This document shows positions 26,967-38,306 of a DNA stretch of 64,000 nt, piece by piece. Made by a program: the position numbers and the translations under genes. This stretch comes from Paralimibaculum aggregatum (GTDB lineage: Bacteria > Pseudomonadota > Alphaproteobacteria > Rhodobacterales > Rhodobacteraceae): assembly GCF_030270585.1 (NCBI RefSeq), contig NZ_BSYI01000026.1:1-64000 (forward strand). Reading direction: 5' to 3'. Each line of letters begins with the position of its first letter. The first letter of the stretch is position 1. The notes below the pieces were generated by a model that was not told where the DNA came from, ran no database searches, and saw only the letters and a list, made by a program, of their open reading frames with translations.

Positions 26967-28091
26967 ATGACCAAGCTTTCGACCAAGGCCCTGCTTCTGG
27001 CCTCCGCCATGGGCGTTGCGCTGCCCGCCGCCGCGACGGAGATCACCGCCTCCGTCTGGTTCCCGGACACCCATCCGCTGACCCGCGACGGCTACATGGA
27101 GCTGGCCAAGACGCTGGAGGAGACCTCGGGCGGCGACCTCACCCTCAAGCTCTATACCGGCACCTCGCTGCTGCCGCCGGTGGCGCATCTCTCCGGGCTG
27201 ACCGACGGCATCGTGCAGATGACCTATCATGCCGGCACCTACACCCCCTCGGACCTGCCGGAGGACAACACCCTGGCCGCGCTCGCCATCGGCCTGCCCA
27301 ACAGCATGGCCACGGCACTCGCGGTGGCGGAGTTCTACATCAACGACCCGGCGATGCAGGCGATGTTCGAGCGCCTCGGCATCGTCTTCCTCGGCTCCTA
27401 TGCCACGCCGCAATACGTGATGATGTGCGCCGAGGAGGTCCGCACCCTCGAGCAGGTGGCGGGCAAGAAGCTGCGGATGCCGAGCCCGGTCCACGCCGCC
27501 TGGGCCGAGAGCGTCGGTGCGGTGCCGGTCAACGTGCCGTCCTCGGAGATGTTCTCCGGGCTCGAGAAGGGCCAGCTCGACTGCGCCATCAACGCCGCCA
27601 ACGATCTCAAGTCGCGCTCGCTCTGGGACGTCGCCAAGCACACCACGCTGCTCGGTTTCGGCCCCTATTTCGCCGGCTGGGAATACGCCATGGCGCAGGA
27701 TGCCTGGGCCGACCTGACCGATGCCGAGCGGCGGATGCTGCTCGATGCCATGCCGTCGAACATCGTGCACCTGGTCGCGGCCTATTTCGCGACCTCGGAC
27801 GAGGCGCTGGCCGAGGCCGATGCGCATGGTGTCGCGGTGACCGAGCCGGCCGACGATCTGGCGAACAGCCTCAGGGACTTCGTCGCCAACGAGGTCGCGG
27901 AGATGGCGGTCGCCACCGGCGAGAAGCTCGGCGCCGAGGACCCGGCAGGCCTCGCCAGCCGCTTCCGCGAGACCTACGAGAAATGGGAAGGCCTGCTGAA
28001 AGACGTCCCTGCGGACGACTACGACGCGATCGCCGCGCTCTTCAAGGCCGAGGTCTACGACAAGGTCGACGCCTCGGCCTACGGGCTCTGA
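26967..28091 (+). CDS. TRAP transporter solute-binding protein (DctP type)
   Basis: A 374-aa periplasmic receptor. Its Sec signal peptide (KALLLASAMGVALPAAA, cleavage near residue 23) follows a CTGGGAG site and the ATG at 26967; an ORF start 57 nt upstream would hide the signal. The mature protein has the DctP fold, with the substrate-anchoring Arg likely in KLRMPSPVHAAWAESVGAVPVN near residue 170 and the EMFSGLEKGQLDCAINAAND helix. It is the first gene of a complete PQM set behind the hydantoinase/oxidoreductase genes, so it probably captures their substrate. Confidence 0.9.
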   Translation: MTKLSTKALLLASAMGVALPAAATEITASVWFPDTHPLTRDGYMELAKTLEETSGGDLTLKLYTGTSLLPPVAHLSGLTDGIVQMTYHAGTYTPSDLPEDNTLAALAIGLPNSMATALAVAEFYINDPAMQAMFERLGIVFLGSYATPQYVMMCAEEVRTLEQVAGKKLRMPSPVHAAWAESVGAVPVNVPSSEMFSGLEKGQLDCAINAANDLKSRSLWDVAKHTTLLGFGPYFAGWEYAMAQDAWADLTDAERRMLLDAMPSNIVHLVAAYFATSDEALAEADAHGVAVTEPADDLANSLRDFVANEVAEMAVATGEKLGAEDPAGLASRFRETYEKWEGLLKDVPADDYDAIAALFKAEVYDKVDASAYGL

Positions 28092-28140
28092 GCGGGACCT
28101 GACAGGCTGACCAGAGGCTGACCACAGGGAGGCGACGACG

Positions 28141-28671
28141 ATGGCCGCACTTGTCGACAGGGCGCTGCTGCTGCTCGCGCGGGGGCTGATGTTCCTCGCG
28201 GGGCTGGGGCTCGCGCTCATGATGATCCAGACCGTGGCCGACGTCGTCGCCGACAATTTCTGGCGGCGCCCGATCCCGGGCAATCTCGAGGTGATCTCGG
28301 TCTACCACATGGTGCTCGTGGTGTTCCTGCCGCTGGCCTATGTCGAGTGGCAGCACGAGAACATCGAGGTCGACCTGCTGTGGCGCCTGATGCCCGGCTG
28401 GCTGCAGCGCGCCGTGCTGGTGCTCGGCTATGCGGTCTGCGTCGCCTTCTTCGCGATCCTCGCCCGGCAGACCTGGTTCGACGCGATGAAGGCGATGGCC
28501 AAGGACGAGATGATGATGGGCAATGTCTACGTGCTCATCTGGCCGGCGAAGTTCGTTCTGCCGATCGGCTTCGCGGCGATCTGCCTCGTCTCCCTCCGCC
28601 ATGCGGTTCATGCCGCGATCGACCCGGATTTCTCGCCCGACCCGGCGGATCCGACCGAAGGCCATATCTGA
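28141..28671 (+). CDS. TRAP transporter small permease (DctQ type)
   Basis: A 176-aa membrane protein with four predicted helices, the typical DctQ size, including the EVISVYHMVLVVFLPLAYVEWQ segment. It has a GGGAGG ribosome site. The 49-nt gap from the receptor gene holds a short tandem repeat (AGGCTGACCA at 28104-28113 and 28115-28124). It partners the large permease downstream, 13 nt away. Confidence 0.87.
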   Translation: MAALVDRALLLLARGLMFLAGLGLALMMIQTVADVVADNFWRRPIPGNLEVISVYHMVLVVFLPLAYVEWQHENIEVDLLWRLMPGWLQRAVLVLGYAVCVAFFAILARQTWFDAMKAMAKDEMMMGNVYVLIWPAKFVLPIGFAAICLVSLRHAVHAAIDPDFSPDPADPTEGHI

Positions 28672-28684
28672 GAAGGGGTCCGGT

Positions 28685-29992
28685 ATGGACAATGTCGCGA
28701 TCGGATTTCTCGGCCTCGGCGCCGGGGTGTTCCTGCTGCTGCTGCGGGTGCAGATCGGCGTTGCGCTGGGGCTGGTGAGTTTCATCGGCATCGCCGTGCT
28801 TCTCAACATGCGGGCGGCCTGGGGGATCATCACGGCGATCCCCTTCAACTTCGTCGGCGACTGGAACCTGACGGCGATCCCGATGTTCCTGCTGATGGGG
28901 TTCATCGCCTCGGAGGCGGGGCTCTCGGCCGGCGTCTTCCGCACCATGCGGCTGGCGCTGAGCTGGCTGCCCGGCGGGCTCGCGGTGGCCAGCGTCGGCG
29001 CGAGCGCGGTGCTCGCCGCGGCCTCGGGCTCCTCGGTGGCCACCTCGTCGGCCTTCGCGCGGATCGCGACGCCCGAGATGCTGCGCTATCGCTACGACCC
29101 CGGCCTGGCCACCGGGGTGATCGCGGCGGCGGGCACGCTCGGCTCGCTGATCCCGCCCTCGATCCTCATGGTGCTCTATGGCTATCTCGCCGAGGTCTCG
29201 GTGGCCAAGCTCTTCGCCGCCGGCGTGCTGCCGGGGATCCTGACCGCCTTCGCCTTCACCACGATGATCGTGCTGCGCGTGCTGAGGACGCCGGCACTGG
29301 CGCCGAAGGTCGAGAGCGATTTCACCCGGGCCGAGCTGATCGCCGGGCTGCGCGACACCTGGGCGCTGCCGGTGATCATCCTCGGGGTGCTGCTCGGGAT
29401 CTTCCTCGGCGTGTTCACCCCCACCGAGGCCGGCGCGGTCGGCGCCGCGCTGGCGATCGCGGTGGCGGCGCTCAAGGGCACGCTGACCCGGCGGGTGCTC
29501 GGCGCGGGGTTCCGCCAGACGCTGATCAGCACCGCGAGCATCTTCATGGTGGTCGTCGGCACCTCGCTGCTCGGGCGGTTCATGGCGCTTTCGGGCGTGC
29601 CGACCTATGTCGCCGACACCTTCATCGAATGGGGCAGCTCGCCGCTGATGGTGATCCTCGCGGTGTCGCTGCTCTACCTGATCCTCGGCTGCTTCCTCGA
29701 CAGCATCGGCATCCTGCTGCTGACCATGCCGATCATCCTGCCGATGGCGCGCGAGGCGGGGCTCGACCTCGTCTGGTTCGGCATCATCCTGGTGAAGCTG
29801 CTGGAGATCGGGCTGCTGACGCCGCCGGTGGGGCTCAATGTCTACATCATCAAGGGCGCGCTGGGCGACCGGGTCTCCCTGACCACGATCTTCCGCGGCG
29901 TGGCGTGGTTCGTCGTCGTCGATCTCTTCGTCCTCGCCTTCCTCGCGCTGGTGCCGGGCTTCACCCTCTGGCTGCCGGGCCTGGTCGACTGA
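28685..29992 (+). CDS. TRAP transporter large permease (DctM type)
   Basis: A 435-aa permease with about 12 hydrophobic helices and the DctM signatures LSWLPGGLAVASVGASAVLA and IAAAGTLGSLIPPS, which hold the sodium/substrate sites. Start 28685 follows GAAGGGG. With the small permease it makes the Na+-driven importer fed by the DctP protein. Its 3' end overlaps the convergent P-type ATPase gene by 32 nt. Confidence 0.9.
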   Translation: MDNVAIGFLGLGAGVFLLLLRVQIGVALGLVSFIGIAVLLNMRAAWGIITAIPFNFVGDWNLTAIPMFLLMGFIASEAGLSAGVFRTMRLALSWLPGGLAVASVGASAVLAAASGSSVATSSAFARIATPEMLRYRYDPGLATGVIAAAGTLGSLIPPSILMVLYGYLAEVSVAKLFAAGVLPGILTAFAFTTMIVLRVLRTPALAPKVESDFTRAELIAGLRDTWALPVIILGVLLGIFLGVFTPTEAGAVGAALAIAVAALKGTLTRRVLGAGFRQTLISTASIFMVVVGTSLLGRFMALSGVPTYVADTFIEWGSSPLMVILAVSLLYLILGCFLDSIGILLLTMPIILPMAREAGLDLVWFGIILVKLLEIGLLTPPVGLNVYIIKGALGDRVSLTTIFRGVAWFVVVDLFVLAFLALVPGFTLWLPGLVD

Positions 29993-32657
29993 CCGGGCCG
30001 GCGCGGCGCCGCTCGAGCGCCTTCGCCGCCTCCTCGACGCCGAGCAGGACGGCGGCGAGGCAGAGCAGCCCGGCCCATTCGGCGAGGGAGATCGGCGCGA
30101 TCTCCAGCACGCCCGACAGGCCGGGCACATACATCGCCCCGACATGCAGCAGCTGCGCCGCCGGCACCGCGAGCGCCAGGAACGGGTTGCGCGCCAGCGG
30201 CATCGCGAAGACCGAGCGCGTCTCCGACCGGCTGGAAAGCGCGTGCAGGTTCCCGAACAGCACCATCAGCATGAGCGTGAGGTTGCGGGCGGCCTCCGGC
30301 GCATGCCCGCTCCAGATGAGCGCGGCGTAGAGGCCGAAGGCCAGCAGCCCCATCACCGTGCCGGCCAGCAGCACATGGCGCAGCACCCGGGCCTCGAAGA
30401 TCGGCTCGTCCGGCCGCCGCGGCCGCCGGTCCAGCTCGCCGCCCTCGCGCGGCTCGAAGGCGAGGGCGACATCCTGCAGCCCGTTGGCCACCAGATTGAG
30501 CCAGAGCAGCTGCACCGCCGTCAGCGGCATCGGCAGCCCGGCAAGCACCGTGAGGAAGAAGAGCAGCAGCGCCGAGAACCCGGTGGCGATCAACAGCGCC
30601 ACAACCTTGCGGATGTTGTTGTAGACGACGCGGCCCTGCTCGATGCCGGCGATGATCGAGGCGAAGTTGTCGTCGGTCAGGATCAGGTCGGCGGCGTCGC
30701 GCGCCACATCGGTGCCGCCGCGGCCCATCGCGACGCCGACATTGGCGCGCCGCATCGCCGGCGCATCGTTGACCCCGTCGCCGGTGACGGCGACGAAATG
30801 GCCGGCGCGCAGGAAGCTCTCGACGATGGTCACCTTCTGGCGCGGCTCGATGCGGGCGAAGACCCGTGCCGGCTGGATCAGCGCATCGAGCGCCGCCTCG
30901 CCGCCGGGCTCGGCGGCGCGGATCATCGGGCCGGTCACCACCGGCCCGTCGCCGTCGATCAGCTCCAGGTCGGCGGCAATCGCGCGGGCCGTCGCCGGGT
31001 GGTCGCCCGTCACCATCGCGACGCCGATGCCGCCGCGCCGTGCCTGCGCCACCGCGGCGCGGGCCTCCGGACGCAGCGGGTCGATCATCGCGACCATGCC
31101 GAGGAAGGTCATGCCGCCGAGTGCCTCCTCGGCGAGGTGCTCCGCCGCGCCCAGGCCCTCGCGCCGCGCCAGCGCGATGATGCGGTAGCCCTCGCCAGCC
31201 AGGGCCTCGAACTGCCGGGCGATCGCCGCGCGGTCGATCGGCACGGTGCCGGCGGCGGTCTCCATCGCGGTGCAGAGTGCCAGCATCTTCTCCGGGCTGC
31301 CCTTGGCGTGCAGCACGGCGCCATCGGCGCGGCGGTCCAGGCTGGCGCTGAAGGCCCGCTCGGATTCGTAGGGGATCAGCGCGAGGCGCCGCTGCTCGGC
31401 CCGCAGCGCCGAGAGCGAGAGCCCGAGCTTCTTGGCGAAGACGAGGAAGGCGACGTCGACGATGTCGCCCTCGCTGACCCAGTCCCCGCCGGAATAGTCG
31501 AGATGGCTCTCGTTCGCCAGCGCCCCCGCGATCGCCAGCGCGCGCAGCCGCTCGGTGCGCTCGCCCAGCACCGCGCCGCCGGGCCGCACCCCCGCGCCGG
31601 TGACGTCGAAGGCGGTGCCGCCGGGCAGCACGGCGCGGGCGATGGTCAGCTCGTTCACCGTCAGCGTGCCGGTCTTGTCGGAGCAGATGAAGGTGCAGGA
31701 GCCGAGCGCCTCCACCGCGACGAGCTTGCGGATCACCACGTTGCTGGCTGACATGCGCCGCATCCCGATCGCCAGCGCCACGGTCAGCGCCGCCGGCAGC
31801 CCCTCCGGAATGGTGGAGACCGCGAGCCCGATCGCCATCATCGCCATCTCCTGCGGGAGATAGCCGCCGACCAGACCCATCAGCCCGGCCAGCGCCGCGA
31901 TGGCGATGCCGATCGCCGCCGCCACCTGCCAGGTGAACTGCCGGATGCGGATCATCAGCGGCGGCTCGGAGAGGCGGGCGCTGCCGAGGCTGCGGGCGAT
32001 GCCGCCGATCTGTGTCTCGAGCCCGGTGGCGAGCACCTCGCCCCGGCCGCGCCCATGCGTGACCGTGGAGCCGGCGAAGCAGACGTCGTGGCGCTCGGAC
32101 AGCGGGGCTTCCTCGGCCGAGCGGGTCGCGGCGGCCTTGGTGACGGCGAGCGATTCCCCGGTCAGCATCGATTCGTCCACCGCCAGTCCCTGCGCGTCGA
32201 GCAGCCGGAGATCGGCGGGCACCCGGTCGCCCGAGGCGAGCAGCACGAGATCGCCGGGCACCACCTCCTCGCTGTCGATCCGGATCGGCATGCCGCCGCG
32301 CACCACGGTGGCGTGTCCGCGGATCATCTGGCGGAGCGCCGAGGCCGAGCGGTGCGCCGAGTTTTCCTGCACCGCGCCGATCAGCGCGTTCAGCAGCAGC
32401 ACGGCGACGATGAAGACCGCGCTCGGCAGCTGGCCAACCGCGAGGGCGGCGACCGCGGCGATGCCGAGGATGTAGATGAACGGATTGAGGAACTGCCGCA
32501 CGAAGAGCGCGAGCGGGCCCGGCGGCGCCGGCTCGGGCAGGCGGTTGCGGCCGTGGCGGGCCAGCCGGGAGGCGGCCTCGGCGGGGGTGAGCCCGTCCTC
32601 GCGCTCCGGGGCTGGGGCGGTCGGGCGGTCCGCGACCGCAGATGCGAATCCGGTCAT
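29961..32657 (-). CDS. P-type cation-transporting ATPase (PMCA/SERCA-like class II)
   Basis: An 898-aa pump with all core motifs: TGES at 166-169 (actuator), PEGLP at 284-288 (transmembrane ion site), DKTGTLT with the phosphorylated D327, the nucleotide-binding domain, and TGDGVNDAPA in the hinge. About eight to ten membrane helices are seen. The N-terminal GLTPAEAASRLARHGRNRLP is the cation-ATPase N domain. The start at 32657 has GGGAG in front and gives the usual N-terminus. The class transports Ca2+ or, in bacteria, other cations (Na+/K+, Mn2+); the ion cannot be assigned here. Its 3' end overlaps dctM by 32 nt, so convergent transcripts collide. It lies downstream of oxyR with a 111-nt gap and might be co-transcribed with it. 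Confidence 0.88.
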   Translation of the reverse strand: MTGFASAVADRPTAPAPEREDGLTPAEAASRLARHGRNRLPEPAPPGPLALFVRQFLNPFIYILGIAAVAALAVGQLPSAVFIVAVLLLNALIGAVQENSAHRSASALRQMIRGHATVVRGGMPIRIDSEEVVPGDLVLLASGDRVPADLRLLDAQGLAVDESMLTGESLAVTKAAATRSAEEAPLSERHDVCFAGSTVTHGRGRGEVLATGLETQIGGIARSLGSARLSEPPLMIRIRQFTWQVAAAIGIAIAALAGLMGLVGGYLPQEMAMMAIGLAVSTIPEGLPAALTVALAIGMRRMSASNVVIRKLVAVEALGSCTFICSDKTGTLTVNELTIARAVLPGGTAFDVTGAGVRPGGAVLGERTERLRALAIAGALANESHLDYSGGDWVSEGDIVDVAFLVFAKKLGLSLSALRAEQRRLALIPYESERAFSASLDRRADGAVLHAKGSPEKMLALCTAMETAAGTVPIDRAAIARQFEALAGEGYRIIALARREGLGAAEHLAEEALGGMTFLGMVAMIDPLRPEARAAVAQARRGGIGVAMVTGDHPATARAIAADLELIDGDGPVVTGPMIRAAEPGGEAALDALIQPARVFARIEPRQKVTIVESFLRAGHFVAVTGDGVNDAPAMRRANVGVAMGRGGTDVARDAADLILTDDNFASIIAGIEQGRVVYNNIRKVVALLIATGFSALLLFFLTVLAGLPMPLTAVQLLWLNLVANGLQDVALAFEPREGGELDRRPRRPDEPIFEARVLRHVLLAGTVMGLLAFGLYAALIWSGHAPEAARNLTLMLMVLFGNLHALSSRSETRSVFAMPLARNPFLALAVPAAQLLHVGAMYVPGLSGVLEIAPISLAEWAGLLCLAAVLLGVEEAAKALERRRAGPVSRPGPAARG

Positions 32658-32768
32658 TGATGCTCCCTCGCGCTGCCTCTGTCTGCCGGTTAGGCGAGGC
32701 ACGGAGGGGCCGCATTGCGCTGCATCAAATCCGGCCGGCCCGGATCGGCACCCCGCGGCCGGCGCGGA

Positions 32769-33689
32769 TCAGGCCGTCAGGATGCCCTGCTGCCGGCGGA
32801 GCGTCTCGGCGGCCCCGCGCACGATCTCGGCGATCTGCAGGAGCTGCTCGGCGAGCGGGCTGGTCTTGCGCCAGACCATGCCGATGGTGCGCGTCGGCCG
32901 CGGGCTGTTGAACCGCGCCACCGAGACCGGGGCCGAGCGCAGCTCGACCGGCATCGCCATCTCCGGGATCAGCGTGACCCCGATGCCGGCGCCGACCATC
33001 TGCACCAGCGTCGAGAGGGAGCTGCCATCGAGCAGCTCGCGCGGCAGCGCCGATTGCAGCTTGCAGAAGGACAGCGCCTGATCGCGGAAGCAGTGCCCCT
33101 CCTCGAGCAGCAGCAGGCGCATCTCGCGGAGGGTCTCGCGATTCGGCACCGGCTTGCCGGCATCGGCGCTGGGCCGGACCAGGACGAAATCCTCGGAGAA
33201 CAGGCGCACCTCGGTCAGCGAGGGCTCGGAGACGGGCAGGGCGACGATGGCGGTGTCGAGCCGGCCCTCGGCCAGCTCCTGGATCAGCCGGGCGGTCAGG
33301 GTCTCGCGCACGCGCAGGTCGAGCCCCGCATGGGCCCGCGAGAGATCGCCGATGATCCTCGGCAGCAGATAGGGCGCGATGGTCGGGATCACGCCGATCC
33401 GCAGGCGGCCGACCAGCCCGTCGCGCGAGGCCCGGGCCAGCTCGCCGAGCTCGTCGAGCGCGCGCAGGATCTCCCGCACCCGCACCGCGAAGGTCTCGCC
33501 GAAGCCGGTGAGCCGCACCTGCCGGGCGCTGCGCTCGAAGAGGGGGGTGCCGAGCGCCTCCTCGAGCTCCTTGATCTGCATGGAGAGCGCGGGCTGCGAG
33601 ATCGCGCAATCCTCCGCCGCCCGTCCGAAATGCCCGTGCCGGGCCAGAGCCTCGAAATAGCGGAGCTGCTTGAAGGTGAAGTTTATCAT
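32769..33689 (-). CDS. oxyR: Hydrogen-peroxide sensor OxyR
   Basis: A 306-aa LysR-family protein with the winged helix in the first 60 residues and the redox motif EEGHCFRDQALSFC. C200 is the peroxidatic Cys and C209 the resolving Cys, at the positions used by E. coli OxyR. It is divergent from katG, a classical OxyR target. Oxidation to the disulfide form should activate katG. The site between the genes starts at its own initiation codon, which would allow autoregulation. Confidence 0.93.
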   Translation of the reverse strand: MINFTFKQLRYFEALARHGHFGRAAEDCAISQPALSMQIKELEEALGTPLFERSARQVRLTGFGETFAVRVREILRALDELGELARASRDGLVGRLRIGVIPTIAPYLLPRIIGDLSRAHAGLDLRVRETLTARLIQELAEGRLDTAIVALPVSEPSLTEVRLFSEDFVLVRPSADAGKPVPNRETLREMRLLLLEEGHCFRDQALSFCKLQSALPRELLDGSSLSTLVQMVGAGIGVTLIPEMAMPVELRSAPVSVARFNSPRPTRTIGMVWRKTSPLAEQLLQIAEIVRGAAETLRRQQGILTA

Positions 33690-33724
33690 AAGGCGACCTT
33701 ATCGCAGCGATCAGGAGATTCAAG
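33688..33724. promoter_or_regulatory. Candidate OxyR binding site
   Basis: Four tetranucleotides spaced by 7 nt match the OxyR layout: ATAA (33688-33691), TTAT (33699-33702), ATCA (33710-33713) and CAAG (33721-33724). The first pair is a good half-dyad; the second is weaker. A further dyad, CTAA (33730-33733) with TTAG (33747-33750), lies next to it. The site covers the oxyR start and lies about 145 nt before katG. Confidence 0.45.
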
Positions 33725-33750
33725 CTGGCCTAATCGCTCGCCTTTGTTAG

Positions 33751-36078
<2,328 letters not shown>

Positions 36079-36100
36079 TCCCCGGCGCGGGCTGACTGCG

Positions 36101-36134
36101 GGGGCGGCGTTCCGGCGGGAGCGCCGCCCCTTTT
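36101..36134 (+). terminator. Rho-independent terminator of katG
   Basis: A 9-bp perfect stem (GGGGCGGCG at 36101-36109 with CGCCGCCCC at 36122-36130) is followed at once by TTTT, 22 nt after the katG stop. Confidence 0.85.
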
Positions 36135-36144
36135 CGTTGCGCCC

Positions 36145-36924
36145 TCAGAGCATGGCGAGGTGGGAGAGTTCCGCCGCCGCCTGCCGCAGCCGCGGCACAT
36201 GGCTGCGCGCCGCCGCCAGCGAGAGCCGCATCGTCGGCGCGTGGAAGGAGACCGTGGCGAGCAGCCGCTCCTGGTCGTCGAGGATCGGCATGGCGATGGC
36301 GATCATGCCCTCCATGAACTCCTCCGCATCCTCCGAGTGGCCGCGCTCGCGGGTGAGGGCGATTTCCGCGGCCAGCCGCTCGCGGTCGGTGATGGTGTGG
36401 GGGGTGCGCGCGGCGAGATGCGCCGCGCCGAGATAGCGCTTGAGATGCGTGGCGTTGAGCGTGGAGAGATACATCTTGCCGCTGGCGGTGCAGTAGAACG
36501 GCACCTCGGTGCCGACCGGCAGCTGGATGCGCAGCGGCCATTTCGTCTCGACCCGGTCGAGATAGATCATCGCCTCGCGATCCGGCACGGCGATGTTGCA
36601 GGTCTCGCCGATCTCCTCGGCGAGCGCGCCCAGCACCGCGAGGCGCGCGGTGCGCACCCGCAGCGAGGACAGCACGTTGACGCTGAGATTGCGGAGCCGC
36701 CGGCCGGGGCTGTAGGAGCGCCCGTCGACCTCGCGCATCAGGAAGCCCTCGGCCTCGAGGGTGGCGAACAGCCGGTGGATCGTCGGCTTGGGCAGGCCGA
36801 TGGCCTCGTTGATCTCGGTCGGCGTGACCGGCACGCCGACCTTCGCGATGCGCTCCAGGATGAGCAGCAGACGGAGGTTCGTGGGAACATTGCTGTCGGG
36901 CTTGTCCTTGTCGGCTCCGTCCAT
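36145..36924 (-). CDS. IclR-family regulator of the adjacent TRAP/sulfonate locus
   Basis: A 259-aa protein with the N-terminal helix-turn-helix (TPTEINEAIGLPKPTIHRLFATLEAEGF) and an IclR ligand domain. A perfect AGGAGG lies before the ATG at 36924, and the gene follows the TRAP large permease by 10 nt, so it is the last gene of that operon. IclR-type regulators are known in isethionate loci (named IseR, from memory). The likely operator is the TGAGAC-N5-GTCTCA dyad in the divergent promoter at 40337-40353. Confidence 0.88.
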   Translation of the reverse strand: MDGADKDKPDSNVPTNLRLLLILERIAKVGVPVTPTEINEAIGLPKPTIHRLFATLEAEGFLMREVDGRSYSPGRRLRNLSVNVLSSLRVRTARLAVLGALAEEIGETCNIAVPDREAMIYLDRVETKWPLRIQLPVGTEVPFYCTASGKMYLSTLNATHLKRYLGAAHLAARTPHTITDRERLAAEIALTRERGHSEDAEEFMEGMIAIAMPILDDQERLLATVSFHAPTMRLSLAAARSHVPRLRQAAAELSHLAML

Positions 36925-36934
36925 CTCGTCCTCC

Positions 36935-38296
36935 TTACCTGGTCGGCAACAGCATGGTCGACAGCTCCGGCGTGAGCGCGACGATCATCCAGACGGCAAG
37001 CAGCGCGCCCAAATATGCAACGATATACCGCAACAGCCGGAAATACGGCACTCCGGTGACGCCGCTGGCGACATAGAGGTTGAGCCCGTAGGGCGGCGTG
37101 ATGAAGCCGATCGAGGCGCCGACGAGGAAGATCACCGCGAAATGCACCGGCTCGACCCCCACCGAATGGGCGATCGGCGCGAGGATCGGCGCGAGGATGA
37201 TCGTCACCGGCAGGCTCTCGAGGATCATGCCCGAAACGAAGACGATCGCCATCGAGGTGAACAGCACCGCGTGATAGCCGCCCATGCCGCGCACGAACTC
37301 GCCGATCACCTCCTGCGCGCCGAGCAGCGAGAGGATCTGCTGCATCACCACCGAGATCGCGATCAGCGGCGCCAGGATGCCGGTGATCTGCGCTGAGCGC
37401 ATGGTGATCGAGGGGATCTCGGTCAGGCTGAAGCCCTCCACCACCAGCATCTCGCGATAGCGCTTCTCGGCCACCGGGCGGTCCTGCCCCTGCAGGCCCA
37501 TCAGCCGGTACAGCGGCAGCGAGACCAGCCCGACGATGAGGCAGAAGCCGACTGTCACGCCGGCTGCCTCGGTCGGCGAGAACTTGCCGGTGTAGATCCC
37601 CCAGAGCACCAGCCCGATGGCGAAGAAGCCGAGCCAGGCGCCGACCGCGGTCTTGCCCACGCGCGACATCTGCAGCGGGATCAGGTGGCCCCAGCCGTTG
37701 ACCATGCAGATGACCCAGCAGGTCAGCATCATGCCGCCGACCATCAGCGTGCCCGGGATGATGCCGGCCACGAAGAGGTCCGAGATCGGCAGGTTCATCA
37801 GGAAGCCGTAGACGATGAAGATGATCGAGGGCGGGATGATGATGCCCACCGTGCCGCCGGCCGCCGCGGTGGCCGCCGAGAAGCGCGCGTCGTAGCCACC
37901 CTTGGTCATCTCCGGATGCAGCATCGAGCCGATGGTCGCGGTGGTGGCCGAGTTCGAGCCCGAGATCGCGGCGAAGAGCCCGCAGGCGCCCAGCGAGGCC
38001 ATGGCGAGCCCGCCGCGCAGCCAGCCGAGGCAGGCATAGGCGAAGTCGGACAGGCGCCGGGCGATGCCGGAGCGGTTGATCAGGTCGCCGGTCAGGATGA
38101 AAAGCGGCATCGCCAGCAGCGCGAACCCGTCGGTGAAGACGTCCGACAGCGCCGCGCCGATGTTGTCGAGCGTCATGCCGAGCACGAAGCTGCTGCCGAG
38201 CACCCAGTAGGCGATGACCAGGAAGACCGGCACGCCGAACATGAAGAGCACGGTGACGCCGAGCGAGATGAGGGTGATCCAGGTTCCGTCGGTCAT
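36935..38296 (-). CDS. TRAP transporter large permease (DctM type), sulfonate locus
   Basis: A 453-aa permease with about 12 helices and the typical LGWLRGGLAMASLGACGLFAAISG and AAAGGTVGIIIPPS signatures. It is the third TRAP gene after the receptor and small permease, which end upstream with a 10-nt gap. Together with the adjacent GMC dehydrogenase and xsc the likely cargo is isethionate, by analogy with the IseKLM transporter known for such loci; the sequence alone does not prove the substrate. Confidence 0.9.
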   Translation of the reverse strand: MTDGTWITLISLGVTVLFMFGVPVFLVIAYWVLGSSFVLGMTLDNIGAALSDVFTDGFALLAMPLFILTGDLINRSGIARRLSDFAYACLGWLRGGLAMASLGACGLFAAISGSNSATTATIGSMLHPEMTKGGYDARFSAATAAAGGTVGIIIPPSIIFIVYGFLMNLPISDLFVAGIIPGTLMVGGMMLTCWVICMVNGWGHLIPLQMSRVGKTAVGAWLGFFAIGLVLWGIYTGKFSPTEAAGVTVGFCLIVGLVSLPLYRLMGLQGQDRPVAEKRYREMLVVEGFSLTEIPSITMRSAQITGILAPLIAISVVMQQILSLLGAQEVIGEFVRGMGGYHAVLFTSMAIVFVSGMILESLPVTIILAPILAPIAHSVGVEPVHFAVIFLVGASIGFITPPYGLNLYVASGVTGVPYFRLLRYIVAYLGALLAVWMIVALTPELSTMLLPTR

Positions 38297-38306
38297 GGCG
38301 GCCCCC

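Noticed and set aside
29842-32715. 957-codon alternative minus-strand frame in the P-type ATPase gene
   Set aside because: The DKTGTLT and TGES motifs are in the other frame; this one is Arg/Gly-rich without motifs.
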